Source of the DNA: Candidatus Opimibacter skivensis
GTDB lineage: Bacteria; Bacteroidota; Bacteroidia; Chitinophagales; Saprospiraceae
Length of the DNA: 64,000 nucleotides
Assembly: GCA_016722045.1 (NCBI GenBank)
Contig: JADKGY010000001.1
Coordinates: forward strand, 744,001-808,000
Direction of reading: 5' to 3'
Below, in pieces: positions 19,437 through 27,749 of this stretch. A model generated the notes under the pieces. It was not told the DNA's origin, made no database searches, and was given only the letters and a program-made list of their open reading frames with translations. The position numbers and the translations under genes were made by a program. Position 1 is the stretch's first letter. The number at the start of each line of letters is the position of its first letter.

Positions 19437-19538
19437 AAAAAATTACTCTAAAAAAGTGAATCAAATTTCTCTTTGCGTCTTTGCGAGAGAATTCTAAATC
19501 AACAATCCAAAAACTAAAATCGAAAATCGAAAATTCAA

Positions 19539-20705
19539 ATGGCTTATATAGTAAAAGCATTCAGATCTGCAGTAGGTAAAGCAGGACGTGGTGGATTCAG
19601 TCATTACAGATCTGATGATCTCGCCGTGGATGTCATCAGATATCTAATGGAACAAGTACCACAACTTGATCCGAAGCTCATCGATGATGTTATCGTCGGA
19701 TGTGCCAATCCTGAAGGTGAACAGGGATTGCAAATAGGGAGACAAATTTCGATGCGCGCTCTTGGTCAGGATGTACCTGGAATGACGATCAACCGGTATT
19801 GCGCATCAGGACTGGAATCCATTTCTATCGCTACTGCAAAAATCAAAGCAGGGATGGGCAGATGTTATATAGCGGGTGGAACGGAATCGATGAGCATGAT
19901 ACCGATGACTGGATACAAATTTGCACCAAGCTATAAAGTGGCCTCTACAACACCGGATTATCTTGTCAGTATGGGAGCAACAGCAGAGGCCGTGGCCGGA
20001 AAATATGGTATAAGCCGTGATGATGCTGATACTTTTGCATATCGATCCCATTCCTTAGCGGGTAAAGCTATTGACAATGGATTTTTCAAAGATGAAATTG
20101 TATCTATTAATGTTGAAAATGTACTATTCAAAGAGGGTAAAAAAGTAAGCTCTGTATCCATAGTCAATACTGATGAAGGCGTACGACGTGATACCTCCAT
20201 TGAAGCTCTTTCCAAATTAAAACCAGCTTTTAAACTGAATGGAGTTGTCACTGCCGGTAATTCCTCACAGACCTCTGATGGAGCAGCTTTTGTATTGGTG
20301 ATGAGTGAAGATCTCATGAAAGAACTTAATCTTAATCCAATCGCAAGACTGGTGTCATGCAGTGTTGCAGGTGTGGATCCATTGTACATGGGTATTGGGC
20401 CTTGTGCTGCGATTCCGAAAGCATTAAAACAGGCAGGTCTTCGGCTTACTGACATCAATCTTATTGAACTAAATGAAGCTTTTGCATCACAATCCCTTGC
20501 AGTCATCAGGCAAGCCGGCCTGGATCCTGAAATTGTCAATGTCAATGGCGGAGCAATTGCGCTTGGTCATCCATTAGGCTGCACCGGTGCAAAACTTTCA
20601 ACTCAGATTTTTAATGAACTGAGAAGAAGAAATCAAAAATATGGAATGGTCACAGCCTGTGTAGGGGGAGGACAAGGTATTGCCGGAATTTACGAAATGA
20701 TGTGA
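19539..20705 (+). CDS. fadA: Acetyl-CoA C-acyltransferase (3-ketoacyl-CoA thiolase)
   Basis: A 388-aa thiolase that cleaves 3-ketoacyl-CoA in the last step of beta-oxidation. The nucleophilic cysteine is Cys88 in NRYCASGLESI, the histidine is His344 in ALGHPLGCTGA, and the second catalytic cysteine is Cys374 in VTACVGGGQG. Length and architecture are complete. It pairs with fadN upstream, giving the hydratase/dehydrogenase and thiolase of one cycle. The start ATG (MAYIVKAFRSAVG) follows AAAATCG repeats without a clear Shine-Dalgarno sequence, which is usual for this phylum. Confidence 0.95.
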   Translation: MAYIVKAFRSAVGKAGRGGFSHYRSDDLAVDVIRYLMEQVPQLDPKLIDDVIVGCANPEGEQGLQIGRQISMRALGQDVPGMTINRYCASGLESISIATAKIKAGMGRCYIAGGTESMSMIPMTGYKFAPSYKVASTTPDYLVSMGATAEAVAGKYGISRDDADTFAYRSHSLAGKAIDNGFFKDEIVSINVENVLFKEGKKVSSVSIVNTDEGVRRDTSIEALSKLKPAFKLNGVVTAGNSSQTSDGAAFVLVMSEDLMKELNLNPIARLVSCSVAGVDPLYMGIGPCAAIPKALKQAGLRLTDINLIELNEAFASQSLAVIRQAGLDPEIVNVNGGAIALGHPLGCTGAKLSTQIFNELRRRNQKYGMVTACVGGGQGIAGIYEMM

Positions 20706-20708
20706 GGC

Positions 20709-20760
20709 GTGAGAGAAGTGAGAGAAGTGAGAGAAGTGAGAGAAGTGAGAGAAGTGAGAG
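20709..20760. repeat. 9-bp tandem repeat GTGAGAGAA, 5.8 copies
   Basis: Five perfect copies plus 7 bases begin 3 nt after the fadA TGA. The same sequence family occurs in reverse orientation after pdhB (about 28855-28880), and a 7-mer relative follows the subtilase gene (48533-48574). Confidence 0.95.
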
Positions 20761-20808
20761 TATTTGTGTAATTGAGAAATGCTCGGAAGATTCGTAATTT
20801 AAACCTCC

Positions 20809-20897
20809 AAATCGAAAATCGAAAATCGAAAATCGAAAATCGAAAATCGAAAATCGAAAATCGAAAATCGAAAATCGAAAATCGAAAATCGAAAATC
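20809..20897. repeat. 7-bp tandem repeat AAAATCG, about 12.7 copies
   Basis: An almost pure heptamer array of 89 bp lies between fadA and the convergent pyrophosphohydrolase gene and ends 1 nt before that gene's stop codon. Two copies of the same unit precede fadA. No coding role is seen. Confidence 0.95.
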
Positions 20898-20898
20898 C

Positions 20899-21384
20899 CT
20901 ATTCTTTTAAAATGCTTTCCAAATCAGCAGGAGAATATTTTACGGACTTAAGGACTTTATGATCGGCCTCTCTGTATACTAAATAACCGGCTTCGCTTTC
21001 TTTGATGTATCCTTTTGTGCCATCTTTTGCATGATAAAAATCTAACGTGTCCAGGGCGGTTGCATAGTCAGGGCAAACCTTACTCATATTAGATCGTTGC
21101 ACTTCTTCAAATAGATTTTTAAATTTTGAAGCGAGACCGAATTCAAGGATCGCACCTGAAAGCACGTATTGTAAATCACACAATGCATCGGCAATTTCTG
21201 TAAGATCTTTTTCTTCGATGGCTTCCTTTAATTCATTCAGTTCTTCCTGTAGAAGATTTATTCTTAATGCACATCTTTCATTGCCCGGTATAGTAGGGAC
21301 TTCGAGTATCGGCATATTAAATGTGCTGTGAAATTCCGCAACATCATTGAGTGGAGAAGGTTCTTCAAACCTGTTTTTAGACAT
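20899..21384 (-). CDS. MazG-like nucleoside triphosphate pyrophosphohydrolase
   Basis: 161 aa with an all-alpha NTP-PPase (MazG-like) core at about 20-115. The metal-binding helices are seen in LLQEELNELKEAIEEKDLTE and IADALCDLQYVLSGA, which supply the EExxE and ExxD-type acidic residues. The C-terminal segment (about 115-161) holds DGTKGYIKESEAGYLVYREADHK, a feature of small phage-like or HisE-like members. Such enzymes hydrolyse (d)NTPs to the monophosphate and pyrophosphate, often for nucleotide-pool cleaning. The substrate is not evident. It follows the TPR gene on the same strand across a terminator, so it is probably transcribed alone. Confidence 0.82.
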   Translation of the reverse strand: MSKNRFEEPSPLNDVAEFHSTFNMPILEVPTIPGNERCALRINLLQEELNELKEAIEEKDLTEIADALCDLQYVLSGAILEFGLASKFKNLFEEVQRSNMSKVCPDYATALDTLDFYHAKDGTKGYIKESEAGYLVYREADHKVLKSVKYSPADLESILKE

Positions 21385-21431
21385 GTTGTCATTTTTAGTG
21401 TTACAAATATAATCCAGAAGAATAGCAGTAA

Positions 21432-21462
21432 TAAAAAAGCCCCCAGTCTGATGACCAGGGGC
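21432..21462 (-). terminator. Rho-independent terminator after the TPR gene
   Basis: On the minus strand a 10-bp stem (GCCCCTGGTC / GACTGGGGGC, two G-T pairs) with loop ATCA is followed by seven T. It starts about 20 nt after the TPR stop. Confidence 0.85.
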
Positions 21463-21482
21463 AAATCTTATGCTTAAACAGA

Positions 21483-22766
21483 TTACTGTTTGTTGATATT
21501 TTCCAGCTTTAGTTTGTATTGTTCCACAAGATCTAATTTATCCTGGCGTGCATAAATTTCTTTCAACGCGATGAGTGTATTAGCATCTTTTGGATTCAAC
21601 TGCTCAGCCTGCAGAAAAAATGGAAGTGCTTTAACGAAAGTATCATCCATCTGTGCTTTAATGGCCTCATATTTTTTTGTCCCCGCAGCTGAATAATCTG
21701 TTGAAACACTATTCAGCTCTATGGAATATGCAGCCGCTTTATTATACCAAAGAGCTCCAATACTATAAACTGCGTCAAAACTCTTAGCATCTTTTGCAAG
21801 AGCTTGCTGATAGTAGGACATTGCTTTATTGAAATTATCCATAGATCCCGCAGCATCAGTTGTGGATTGATCCTGATAAAGCTTATCATAAATCTGTCCG
21901 AGTGTAACATATATAGATACATTTTCGGGTTCCATTTTGATTGCCTTTTCCAGTCTATCAATCAGTCCAACTAATTCTCCTTTAGCTAGCAAATAATTAA
22001 TTTCCGCATAAAGAAGACCGGTATCGTCAGGATATTTTTCACGCCCCATTGCCAGAATTTTGTCAGCCTCAGCCTGTTTATCTGTCTTATACATATTGAA
22101 GAGCTCTTCATAAACACCGGCATCTGCGCTACCCTGATCTACTAATTGTTGAAACACAGCGGCAGCTTTATCATTCATTCCAGCCTGTTTGGCACAAAGA
22201 CCACTGTAATAAAGTGCCTTGGGCGCCTCATCGGCAGAAAAAGTTGTTGTTATTTCTTTATTTTTCAACAGCAATTGATATCCATCATATGTAGCTTTGA
22301 ATGCTTCATAAGCTGAAGAAAAATCACCTGCCTGGTATAAAGCGGATCCCATATAGTAGATATTCTGAAGACCTGCAGAAAGTGCTTTCATTGCATCTTT
22401 AGATTGATATCCTTTCAGGGCAAGTTCTGATGCCATTTTGAAACCCTGGAATGCTTTAGAAGGAGCCAAAGGCTGAGTGATAGGGGCTTTGCTGTCAAGG
22501 ACGTTTACTTTAACATCATTGTCGACGGCAGCCATGAAAACTTCTCCATATGTCTGCCATGCTGTGGGATCAGCTTTCACTACAGGATCATTGATGGAAG
22601 AATTGACAAGCGCAATGGCTTCCTGTAATTTGTCAAAGGAAGCAACCTGGTCAAGGTTATAGGTCCCCAGCAAACGGGCTGCCTTTTTGATATCCTTCGC
22701 CGGGTCCTGCGCAGCTACTAAAGTGGCTAACCCTAAGGCCATAGAAAGAACAAAGAATTTTTTCAT
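21483..22766 (-). CDS. Exported tetratricopeptide repeat protein
   Basis: 427 aa with a signal peptide (MKKFFVLSMALGLATLVAA, cleaved about residue 19). At least five TPR-like helical hairpins follow, the clearest near 155-185 (ALYQAGDFSSAYEAFKATYDG), 205-250, 280-330 (KAIKMEPENVSIYVTLGQIYDKL) and 375-425 (FFLQAEQLNPKDANTLIALK). It is probably a periplasmic protein-protein interaction scaffold of unknown specific role. It lies downstream of gyrA on the same strand. A TPR gene beside gyrA is an arrangement I know from other Bacteroidota. It may be co-transcribed with gyrA, the gap being about 180 nt. Confidence 0.85.
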   Translation of the reverse strand: MKKFFVLSMALGLATLVAAQDPAKDIKKAARLLGTYNLDQVASFDKLQEAIALVNSSINDPVVKADPTAWQTYGEVFMAAVDNDVKVNVLDSKAPITQPLAPSKAFQGFKMASELALKGYQSKDAMKALSAGLQNIYYMGSALYQAGDFSSAYEAFKATYDGYQLLLKNKEITTTFSADEAPKALYYSGLCAKQAGMNDKAAAVFQQLVDQGSADAGVYEELFNMYKTDKQAEADKILAMGREKYPDDTGLLYAEINYLLAKGELVGLIDRLEKAIKMEPENVSIYVTLGQIYDKLYQDQSTTDAAGSMDNFNKAMSYYQQALAKDAKSFDAVYSIGALWYNKAAAYSIELNSVSTDYSAAGTKKYEAIKAQMDDTFVKALPFFLQAEQLNPKDANTLIALKEIYARQDKLDLVEQYKLKLENINKQ

Positions 22767-22945
22767 TTACGATCTGATTTATTCAAGTGAATCAATTTCA
22801 AACTAAATAACTAAGCTAACGACGAAATAAATCGGCAGAATACGTTTTCCTTTTGTTAAGATCCTTTTAATAAAGTTCTAAAAAATCTCCTTTTTAGATC
22901 TGGAAAGTTCAAAAGTAAAAACTGTTTCTGTCACATTTGCCAGGG

Positions 22946-25432
22946 CTATTCTTCTTCACTCTTGGCTGCGTCTGTACTTTGGCCATTCTCCTCATTCTTT
23001 ATGATCCCGACATCTGCTATCGCGTCATCCACCAGGTTGATCAATCTCACACCCTGTGTTTTTCTACCCATGACACGGATATCTGCTATCGGGGTCCTGA
23101 TCGTTACGCCGGATTGATTGATGATCATCAGATCATCGCTCTCAGTTACAGCTTTGATAGCAATCAACTGTCCTGTCTTGTCCGTAACTTTTAACGTTCC
23201 AACACCTTTACCGCCCCTCTTCGTTTTCCGGTATTCTTCCAATTCTGAGCGCTTGCCATAACCATTCTCTGAAATAACAAGAATTGTTGAAGCTTTGTCA
23301 TTCTCACTGATCGTCAACATACCTACCATTTCGTCATTGTCATCATGCAATTTCATGCCCCGGACACCTGTAGCTGTACGACCCATCTCGCGTACATCCT
23401 TTTCATTAAACCGGACGGCATATCCACGCTTGTTAGCGATGACAATTTCACTGTTACCATCTGTCAGCCTGGCGTCAATAAGCGTATCCCCGTCATTAAT
23501 ATTGATTGCCCGAATTTTGCTGATACGGGACTTAGCATATTCATCTACAAGGGTCTTCTTTACAGTTCCTTTCTTCGTACAGAATAAGATGTAATGGCTA
23601 TTATTGAATTCCTTATCTTCTATGTCTTTAATAATAATAAAAGCTTTGATCTTATCTTCTTTCGGTAATTCAATCAGATTGTGAATTACTCTTCCCTGTG
23701 AAGTTTTTGATGCTTCGGGGATTTCGTAAACCCTGATCTTATAAAAAATACCTTGTTCGCTCAGGAGGAATAGATGATTATGGGCACTGGCAATAAACAT
23801 ATGCTCAATAAAGTCCTCATCCCTTGTTTTACTTCCCTGCGAGCCTCTTCCACCACGCCCCTGTATTCGATATTCTGATATGTTTGTTCTTTTTACATAG
23901 CCTAAATGAGAAATCGTGACGACCATATCTTCATCTGGGATCATGTCTTCTATACTGATCTCTCCGTCTGCAAATGTTATTTCTGTTCTGCGCGGATCAC
24001 CATATCTCTCTTTGATATCCGTAAGCTCGATCCTGATGATGTCTTTCCTTCGTTCTTCCTTGGCAAGGATATCTTTAAAGTCTTCGATGGTCACAAGTAA
24101 AGCGTCATATTCATCCTGGATTTTCTGACGTTCCAGACCAACAAGACGCTGCAGACGCATTTCAAGTATCGCCTTAGCCTGCACATCAGATAATCCAAAG
24201 CGAGCAACCAATCCGGCATGCGCTTCATCGACATCCTGTGATTCGCGGATCAATTTAATGACCTCATCTAGATTGTCCAGCGCTATTAAAAGCCCAAGAA
24301 GTATATGCGCCCTGTCTTCTGCTTTTTTTAATTCGAACTTTGTCCGCCTGACAATCACGTCCAGCCTGAAGGTGACAAATTCATCAATCAGCTGTCGAAG
24401 GCTCAATGTCCTCGGACGTCCATTGACCAGGGCTATATTATTGATGCCATACGAGGTCTGTAAAGGCGTGAATTTGTATAACTGACTCAATACGACATTA
24501 GAAATTGCATCACGTTTCAATTCAACGACGATACGTATACCTTCCCTGCTTGATTCATCCTGAACGTGCGAAATTCCTTTTACTTTTTCTTCATTCCGAA
24601 GTTCATCAATGGCTTTGACAAGATTCGCTTTATTGACCTGGTATGGAATTTCTTTGATGATGATGACATCATTGCCATGCTGTCCTTCCTGGATTTCGGC
24701 AACACCGCGAAGGATTACTTTTCCACGACCTGTTTCATAGGCTTCTCTTATGCCATCGACACCATAGATAATTCCTCCGGTGGGAAAATCAGGTGCCTTG
24801 ATATGCCTGATCAATTCATCAAGTGTGATTTCAGGATTGTCAATCGTCGCTATAATACCATCTACAACTTCGGAAAGATTATGCGGCAACATATTCGTAG
24901 CCATCCCTACCGCAATACCACTTGAGCCGTTGATAAGAAGGTTTGGGATTTTCGCTGGTAGTACAGATGGTTCCTCAAGAGAATCATCAAAATTGAACTG
25001 GAAATCAACAGTATCCTTTTCTATATCATCAAGCAATTCATCTGCTATCCGCATCAGTTTTGCTTCCGTATATCTCATGGCAGCAGGGCTGTCACCATCC
25101 ATGCTCCCAAAATTCCCCTGTGGGTTGACCAATGGATAGCGTAATGACCAATCCTGCGCCATCCGTACCATTGAATCATAAACTGCCGTATCACCATGTG
25201 GGTGATACTTCCCAAGAACCTCCCCAACAATTCTGGCAGATTTCTTAAATGTCTTGTTGTAACCAAGCCCTAATTCATGCATTCCGTACAGAACTCGACG
25301 GTGTACCGGTTTAAGTCCATCCCGCACGTCAGGCAGCGCCCTCGAAATGATTACAGACATCGAATAGTCGATGTATGCTGTCTTCAACTCTTCTTCGATA
25401 TTAATCGGTATAACTCTCAGATTGTCAGCCAT
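22946..25432 (-). CDS. gyrA: DNA gyrase subunit A
   Basis: 828 aa, the breakage-reunion subunit of gyrase, which acts with GyrB to introduce negative supercoils. The catalytic tyrosine is Tyr121 in AAMRYTEAKL. The quinolone-determining region reads GKYHPHGDTAVYDSM, with Thr82 and Asp86 at the positions of E. coli Ser83 and Asp87. The C-terminal six-bladed domain (about 500-810) holds QGRGGRGSQG, a GyrA-box variant that distinguishes it from ParC, plus repeated KRGGKGV and RKTQGVRLI blades. It ends in an acidic tail. The upstream box TACCTTTG at 25467-25474 fits a Bacteroidota promoter. Confidence 0.96.
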   Translation of the reverse strand: MADNLRVIPINIEEELKTAYIDYSMSVIISRALPDVRDGLKPVHRRVLYGMHELGLGYNKTFKKSARIVGEVLGKYHPHGDTAVYDSMVRMAQDWSLRYPLVNPQGNFGSMDGDSPAAMRYTEAKLMRIADELLDDIEKDTVDFQFNFDDSLEEPSVLPAKIPNLLINGSSGIAVGMATNMLPHNLSEVVDGIIATIDNPEITLDELIRHIKAPDFPTGGIIYGVDGIREAYETGRGKVILRGVAEIQEGQHGNDVIIIKEIPYQVNKANLVKAIDELRNEEKVKGISHVQDESSREGIRIVVELKRDAISNVVLSQLYKFTPLQTSYGINNIALVNGRPRTLSLRQLIDEFVTFRLDVIVRRTKFELKKAEDRAHILLGLLIALDNLDEVIKLIRESQDVDEAHAGLVARFGLSDVQAKAILEMRLQRLVGLERQKIQDEYDALLVTIEDFKDILAKEERRKDIIRIELTDIKERYGDPRRTEITFADGEISIEDMIPDEDMVVTISHLGYVKRTNISEYRIQGRGGRGSQGSKTRDEDFIEHMFIASAHNHLFLLSEQGIFYKIRVYEIPEASKTSQGRVIHNLIELPKEDKIKAFIIIKDIEDKEFNNSHYILFCTKKGTVKKTLVDEYAKSRISKIRAININDGDTLIDARLTDGNSEIVIANKRGYAVRFNEKDVREMGRTATGVRGMKLHDDNDEMVGMLTISENDKASTILVISENGYGKRSELEEYRKTKRGGKGVGTLKVTDKTGQLIAIKAVTESDDLMIINQSGVTIRTPIADIRVMGRKTQGVRLINLVDDAIADVGIIKNEENGQSTDAAKSEEE

Positions 25433-25466
25433 ATATAATTGTAAAAACCATTCTAATTGAACGCCC

Positions 25467-25474
25467 CAAAGGTA
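25467..25474 (-). promoter_or_regulatory. Candidate promoter -7 box TACCTTTG for gyrA
   Basis: An exact match to the Bacteroidota consensus TAnnTTTG on the minus strand, 34 nt before the gyrA ATG. It continues as TTTGGGGCG, like the TTTGCGCCC of ychF and ndk. No -33 TTTG is obvious. Confidence 0.6.
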
Positions 25475-25672
25475 CGAAACTTAACTCGCTTTTTTCAGGG
25501 AATTCAGGTATAGATTTCAATGTTTTTAAATAAAAAACAAGAACGAGGCATGCAATTAAATTTAAATTTATTTTAATAAACAAAATTCTGATTATCAGAT
25601 ACATATACTTAATATTAGGTTGGGATTCCCGATTCATTATGTTTTCATTGAATGATGACCTCAGTTAATAGC

Positions 25673-25680
25673 TACTTTTG
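25673..25680 (+). promoter_or_regulatory. Candidate promoter -7 box TACTTTTG for ubiE
   Basis: An exact TAnnTTTG match, with TTG at 25648-25650 as a possible -33 element 22 nt upstream. Transcription would start near 25685, which suggests that ubiE is leaderless or nearly so and starts at a TTG. Confidence 0.6.
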
Positions 25681-26424
25681 CCCCGTTTGGAAGAAATAAA
25701 ACCATATAAAACAGATCATTGGGATAAAAAAGAAGAGGTCGAACACATGTTTGATAACATATCAGGCAAATACGATCTCCTCAATAAAGTCCTTTCTCTT
25801 GGTACTGACCGGAACTGGAGGAAAAAATCGTTAACGATGCTTATCCCTTTTCATCCCAAAAACCTACTTGATGTAGCGACCGGGACCGGTGATATGGCGT
25901 TCATGGCTGCCACTCTTTTAAATCCGGTTTCTATTACCGGTATCGATCTTTCGGCTGGAATGCTTGATATTGCACGAAAAAGACTGGAAACCAAGGCTAC
26001 AGCGCTAAAAAGTTCTATCGAATTTCAAAAAGGAGACGCTGAACACCTGCCTTTTGATTCAGATACTTTTGACGCGGCTACCGTGGCATTCGGGGTCAGG
26101 AATTTTGCTGACCTGCAAGCTGGCCTGAAGGAAATGAACAGAGTCCTTAAGAAAGGCGCTCCGATTGTTGTACTGGAGTTTACAAAACCCCGGATTTTTC
26201 CCTTCCGGCAATTATTTGACATATATTTCAGGCATATCCTGCCGTTAATAGGGTCATGGACCTCAGGCGACCGGAGAGCATACAAATATCTTTACGAGTC
26301 AGTTCAGGCTTTTCCCGACTTCGATGCCTTTAACCAGGAATTGATCAAAGCGGGATTTGAAAAGCCACATTTCAAATCATTATCAGCAGGTATATGCGCT
26401 ATTTACATAGCATTCAAATTTTAG
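25678..26424 (+). CDS. ubiE: Demethylmenaquinone methyltransferase UbiE/MenG
   Basis: A 248-aa SAM-dependent methyltransferase that methylates demethylmenaquinone in the last step of menaquinone synthesis. Family motifs are MFDNISGKYDLLNKVLSLG, the SAM loop LLDVATGTGDMA, GIDLSAGMLD, FGVRNFADL and LEFTKPR. There is no ATG upstream of the conserved KKEEVEHMFDN segment, so translation must begin at a TTG. The first TTG at 25678 lies inside the -7 promoter box, so the second, at 25687 (LEEIKPYK), is more likely the real start. The 3' end overlaps porT by 31 nt. Confidence 0.94.
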   Translation: MPRLEEIKPYKTDHWDKKEEVEHMFDNISGKYDLLNKVLSLGTDRNWRKKSLTMLIPFHPKNLLDVATGTGDMAFMAATLLNPVSITGIDLSAGMLDIARKRLETKATALKSSIEFQKGDAEHLPFDSDTFDAATVAFGVRNFADLQAGLKEMNRVLKKGAPIVVLEFTKPRIFPFRQLFDIYFRHILPLIGSWTSGDRRAYKYLYESVQAFPDFDAFNQELIKAGFEKPHFKSLSAGICAIYIAFKF

Positions 26425-27113
26425 TTTTTTGCCTTTTGACTTTTTTAGTCGGAGATGCCGGCGCACAGGTCAACAAAGGGAATATTAACTTCAGAAAGTT
26501 TCAGGAGAAGGCTTATTATTTCGGATTGACATTCGGCTATAATCATTCGAATTTTCAATTGGAACATTCGAAAAAATTTATCCTCAATGACAGCTTTAAT
26601 ATCACAGAAGGGTTAGGTGGGCCTGGTCTTAATGTTTCCATGGTCACGAATATGCGACTTGGTGATTACTTTGATTTTCGTTTTTTACCCGGTTTTTCAT
26701 TCGTCGGAAGAAAATTTTTCTATGTCAGTACACTCAATGAAATTGAAGATGTGAAGAGTATAGAAGGAGTGTTAGTGCAGGCGCCATTACAGGTTCGTTT
26801 CAAATCAGAACCTTTTCATGACATGCGTATGTTTGTTCTTGCCGGTGCTAAATACACGTACGATGTAGCGTCAAATGCCCGTATCCGAAAGGAACAGGCT
26901 AATCGCATCATTCGCATTTCACCACATGATTTTTCGGTTGAAGTCGGCGCAGGTGCCCAATTCTTTTTTCCCTTCTTTATATTCTCTCCTGAAATTAAAT
27001 TTTCGCAGGGGATCGGCAATATTCTTATTTACAATAGCAAGCTATCGCAATCAACGGTTTTAGAAAAAGTTTTATCCCGAACGTTTACAATCAGCTTGCA
27101 TTTTGAAGGTTGA
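26394..27113 (+). CDS. porT: Type IX secretion system outer-membrane protein PorT
   Basis: A 239-aa outer-membrane beta-barrel protein with a signal peptide (MRYLHSIQILVFCLLTFLVGDAGA). Alternating hydrophobic strands follow, for example YYFGLTFGYNHSNF, FDFRFLPGFSF and FSVEVGAGAQFFFPF, and a terminal strand TFTISLHFEG. PorT is needed for type IX secretion in Bacteroidota. Overlap with ubiE by 31 nt supports the identification, because ubiE-porT is a conserved gene pair as I know it. Substrates with type IX tails occur at 14.2 and 45.6 kb. Its last 23 nt overlap the convergent acpH gene. A generic PorT-family barrel is the alternative. Confidence 0.85.
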   Translation: MRYLHSIQILVFCLLTFLVGDAGAQVNKGNINFRKFQEKAYYFGLTFGYNHSNFQLEHSKKFILNDSFNITEGLGGPGLNVSMVTNMRLGDYFDFRFLPGFSFVGRKFFYVSTLNEIEDVKSIEGVLVQAPLQVRFKSEPFHDMRMFVLAGAKYTYDVASNARIRKEQANRIIRISPHDFSVEVGAGAQFFFPFFIFSPEIKFSQGIGNILIYNSKLSQSTVLEKVLSRTFTISLHFEG

Positions 27114-27672
27114 TGTATGTCTTGAGGTCTTCAAAAAAATGAAGAAACAACCGATCCATTTCTTTTTCATGCAGATTGTATGGAAGCATTGCCTCCGGGA
27201 TATTATTCTCAAATGATGCTCTTTTGCTGAGCATTAGAAATGTTTGTTCCATTCTGTTCCTGTCTTTACATGATTCAAGCCAACGATGGCTGACCATACG
27301 ATCTATCCGTGGATGAAGTCGATCAGGTATCAACTTAATATTTTTTAATACAACCTGATATTTGGCGTTACAAAATTTCTCAAGCGATTTTGGATAAAAG
27401 GTATTCCAGTATTTACATAGCATGTAATCCATCAGCACATCAGCGACTACAGGTGTGTACTTTCCCTGGTATGGTCTGAGAAGCTTTATGATCTGGCTTA
27501 CATATTCATGCTGATCCGTAAAGGCATCTATCATTCTATGTCTCAAAATACCCTTATGGACACCTGACGTGAGTAAAGGATAATCCCTCGGTTTGAGAAT
27601 ATCGCCCCACAAATTGCCCATCAGTATGGAAGGATCATCAGGAGACAGAAGTGCATGAGCGAGATAATTCAT
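27091..27672 (-). CDS. acpH: Acyl carrier protein phosphodiesterase
   Basis: 193 aa, AcpH family, which removes the 4'-phosphopantetheine arm from holo-ACP. The N-terminal MNYLAHALLSPDDPSILMGNL is the family signature. HRMIDAFTDQHEYV supplies the metal-binding histidines and aspartates of the HD-like helical fold, with VVADVLMDYMLCKYW next. Length matches E. coli AcpH. It converges on porT, overlapping its 3' end by 23 nt, and its start is 77 nt from that of ychF on the other strand. Confidence 0.88.
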   Translation of the reverse strand: MNYLAHALLSPDDPSILMGNLWGDILKPRDYPLLTSGVHKGILRHRMIDAFTDQHEYVSQIIKLLRPYQGKYTPVVADVLMDYMLCKYWNTFYPKSLEKFCNAKYQVVLKNIKLIPDRLHPRIDRMVSHRWLESCKDRNRMEQTFLMLSKRASFENNIPEAMLPYNLHEKEMDRLFLHFFEDLKTYINLQNAS

Positions 27673-27702
27673 AAGTACCGTGACTGAGGCGATGGATCTT
27701 CT

Positions 27703-27710
27703 TATCTTTG
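27703..27710 (+). promoter_or_regulatory. Candidate promoter -7 box TATCTTTG for ychF
   Basis: An exact TAnnTTTG followed by CGCCC, 39 nt before the ychF ATG. The same TTTGCGCCC extension occurs at ndk. No clear -33 TTTG is present. Confidence 0.55.
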
Positions 27711-27749
27711 CGCCCTCAAATAATTTAGTTAAAATAAATAGTAAACGTT

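Noticed and set aside
25425..25637. 70-codon minus-strand frame overlapping the gyrA start
   Set aside because: It lies over the gyrA promoter, has AT-driven composition (Ile, Leu, Lys, Asn) and no recognisable features.
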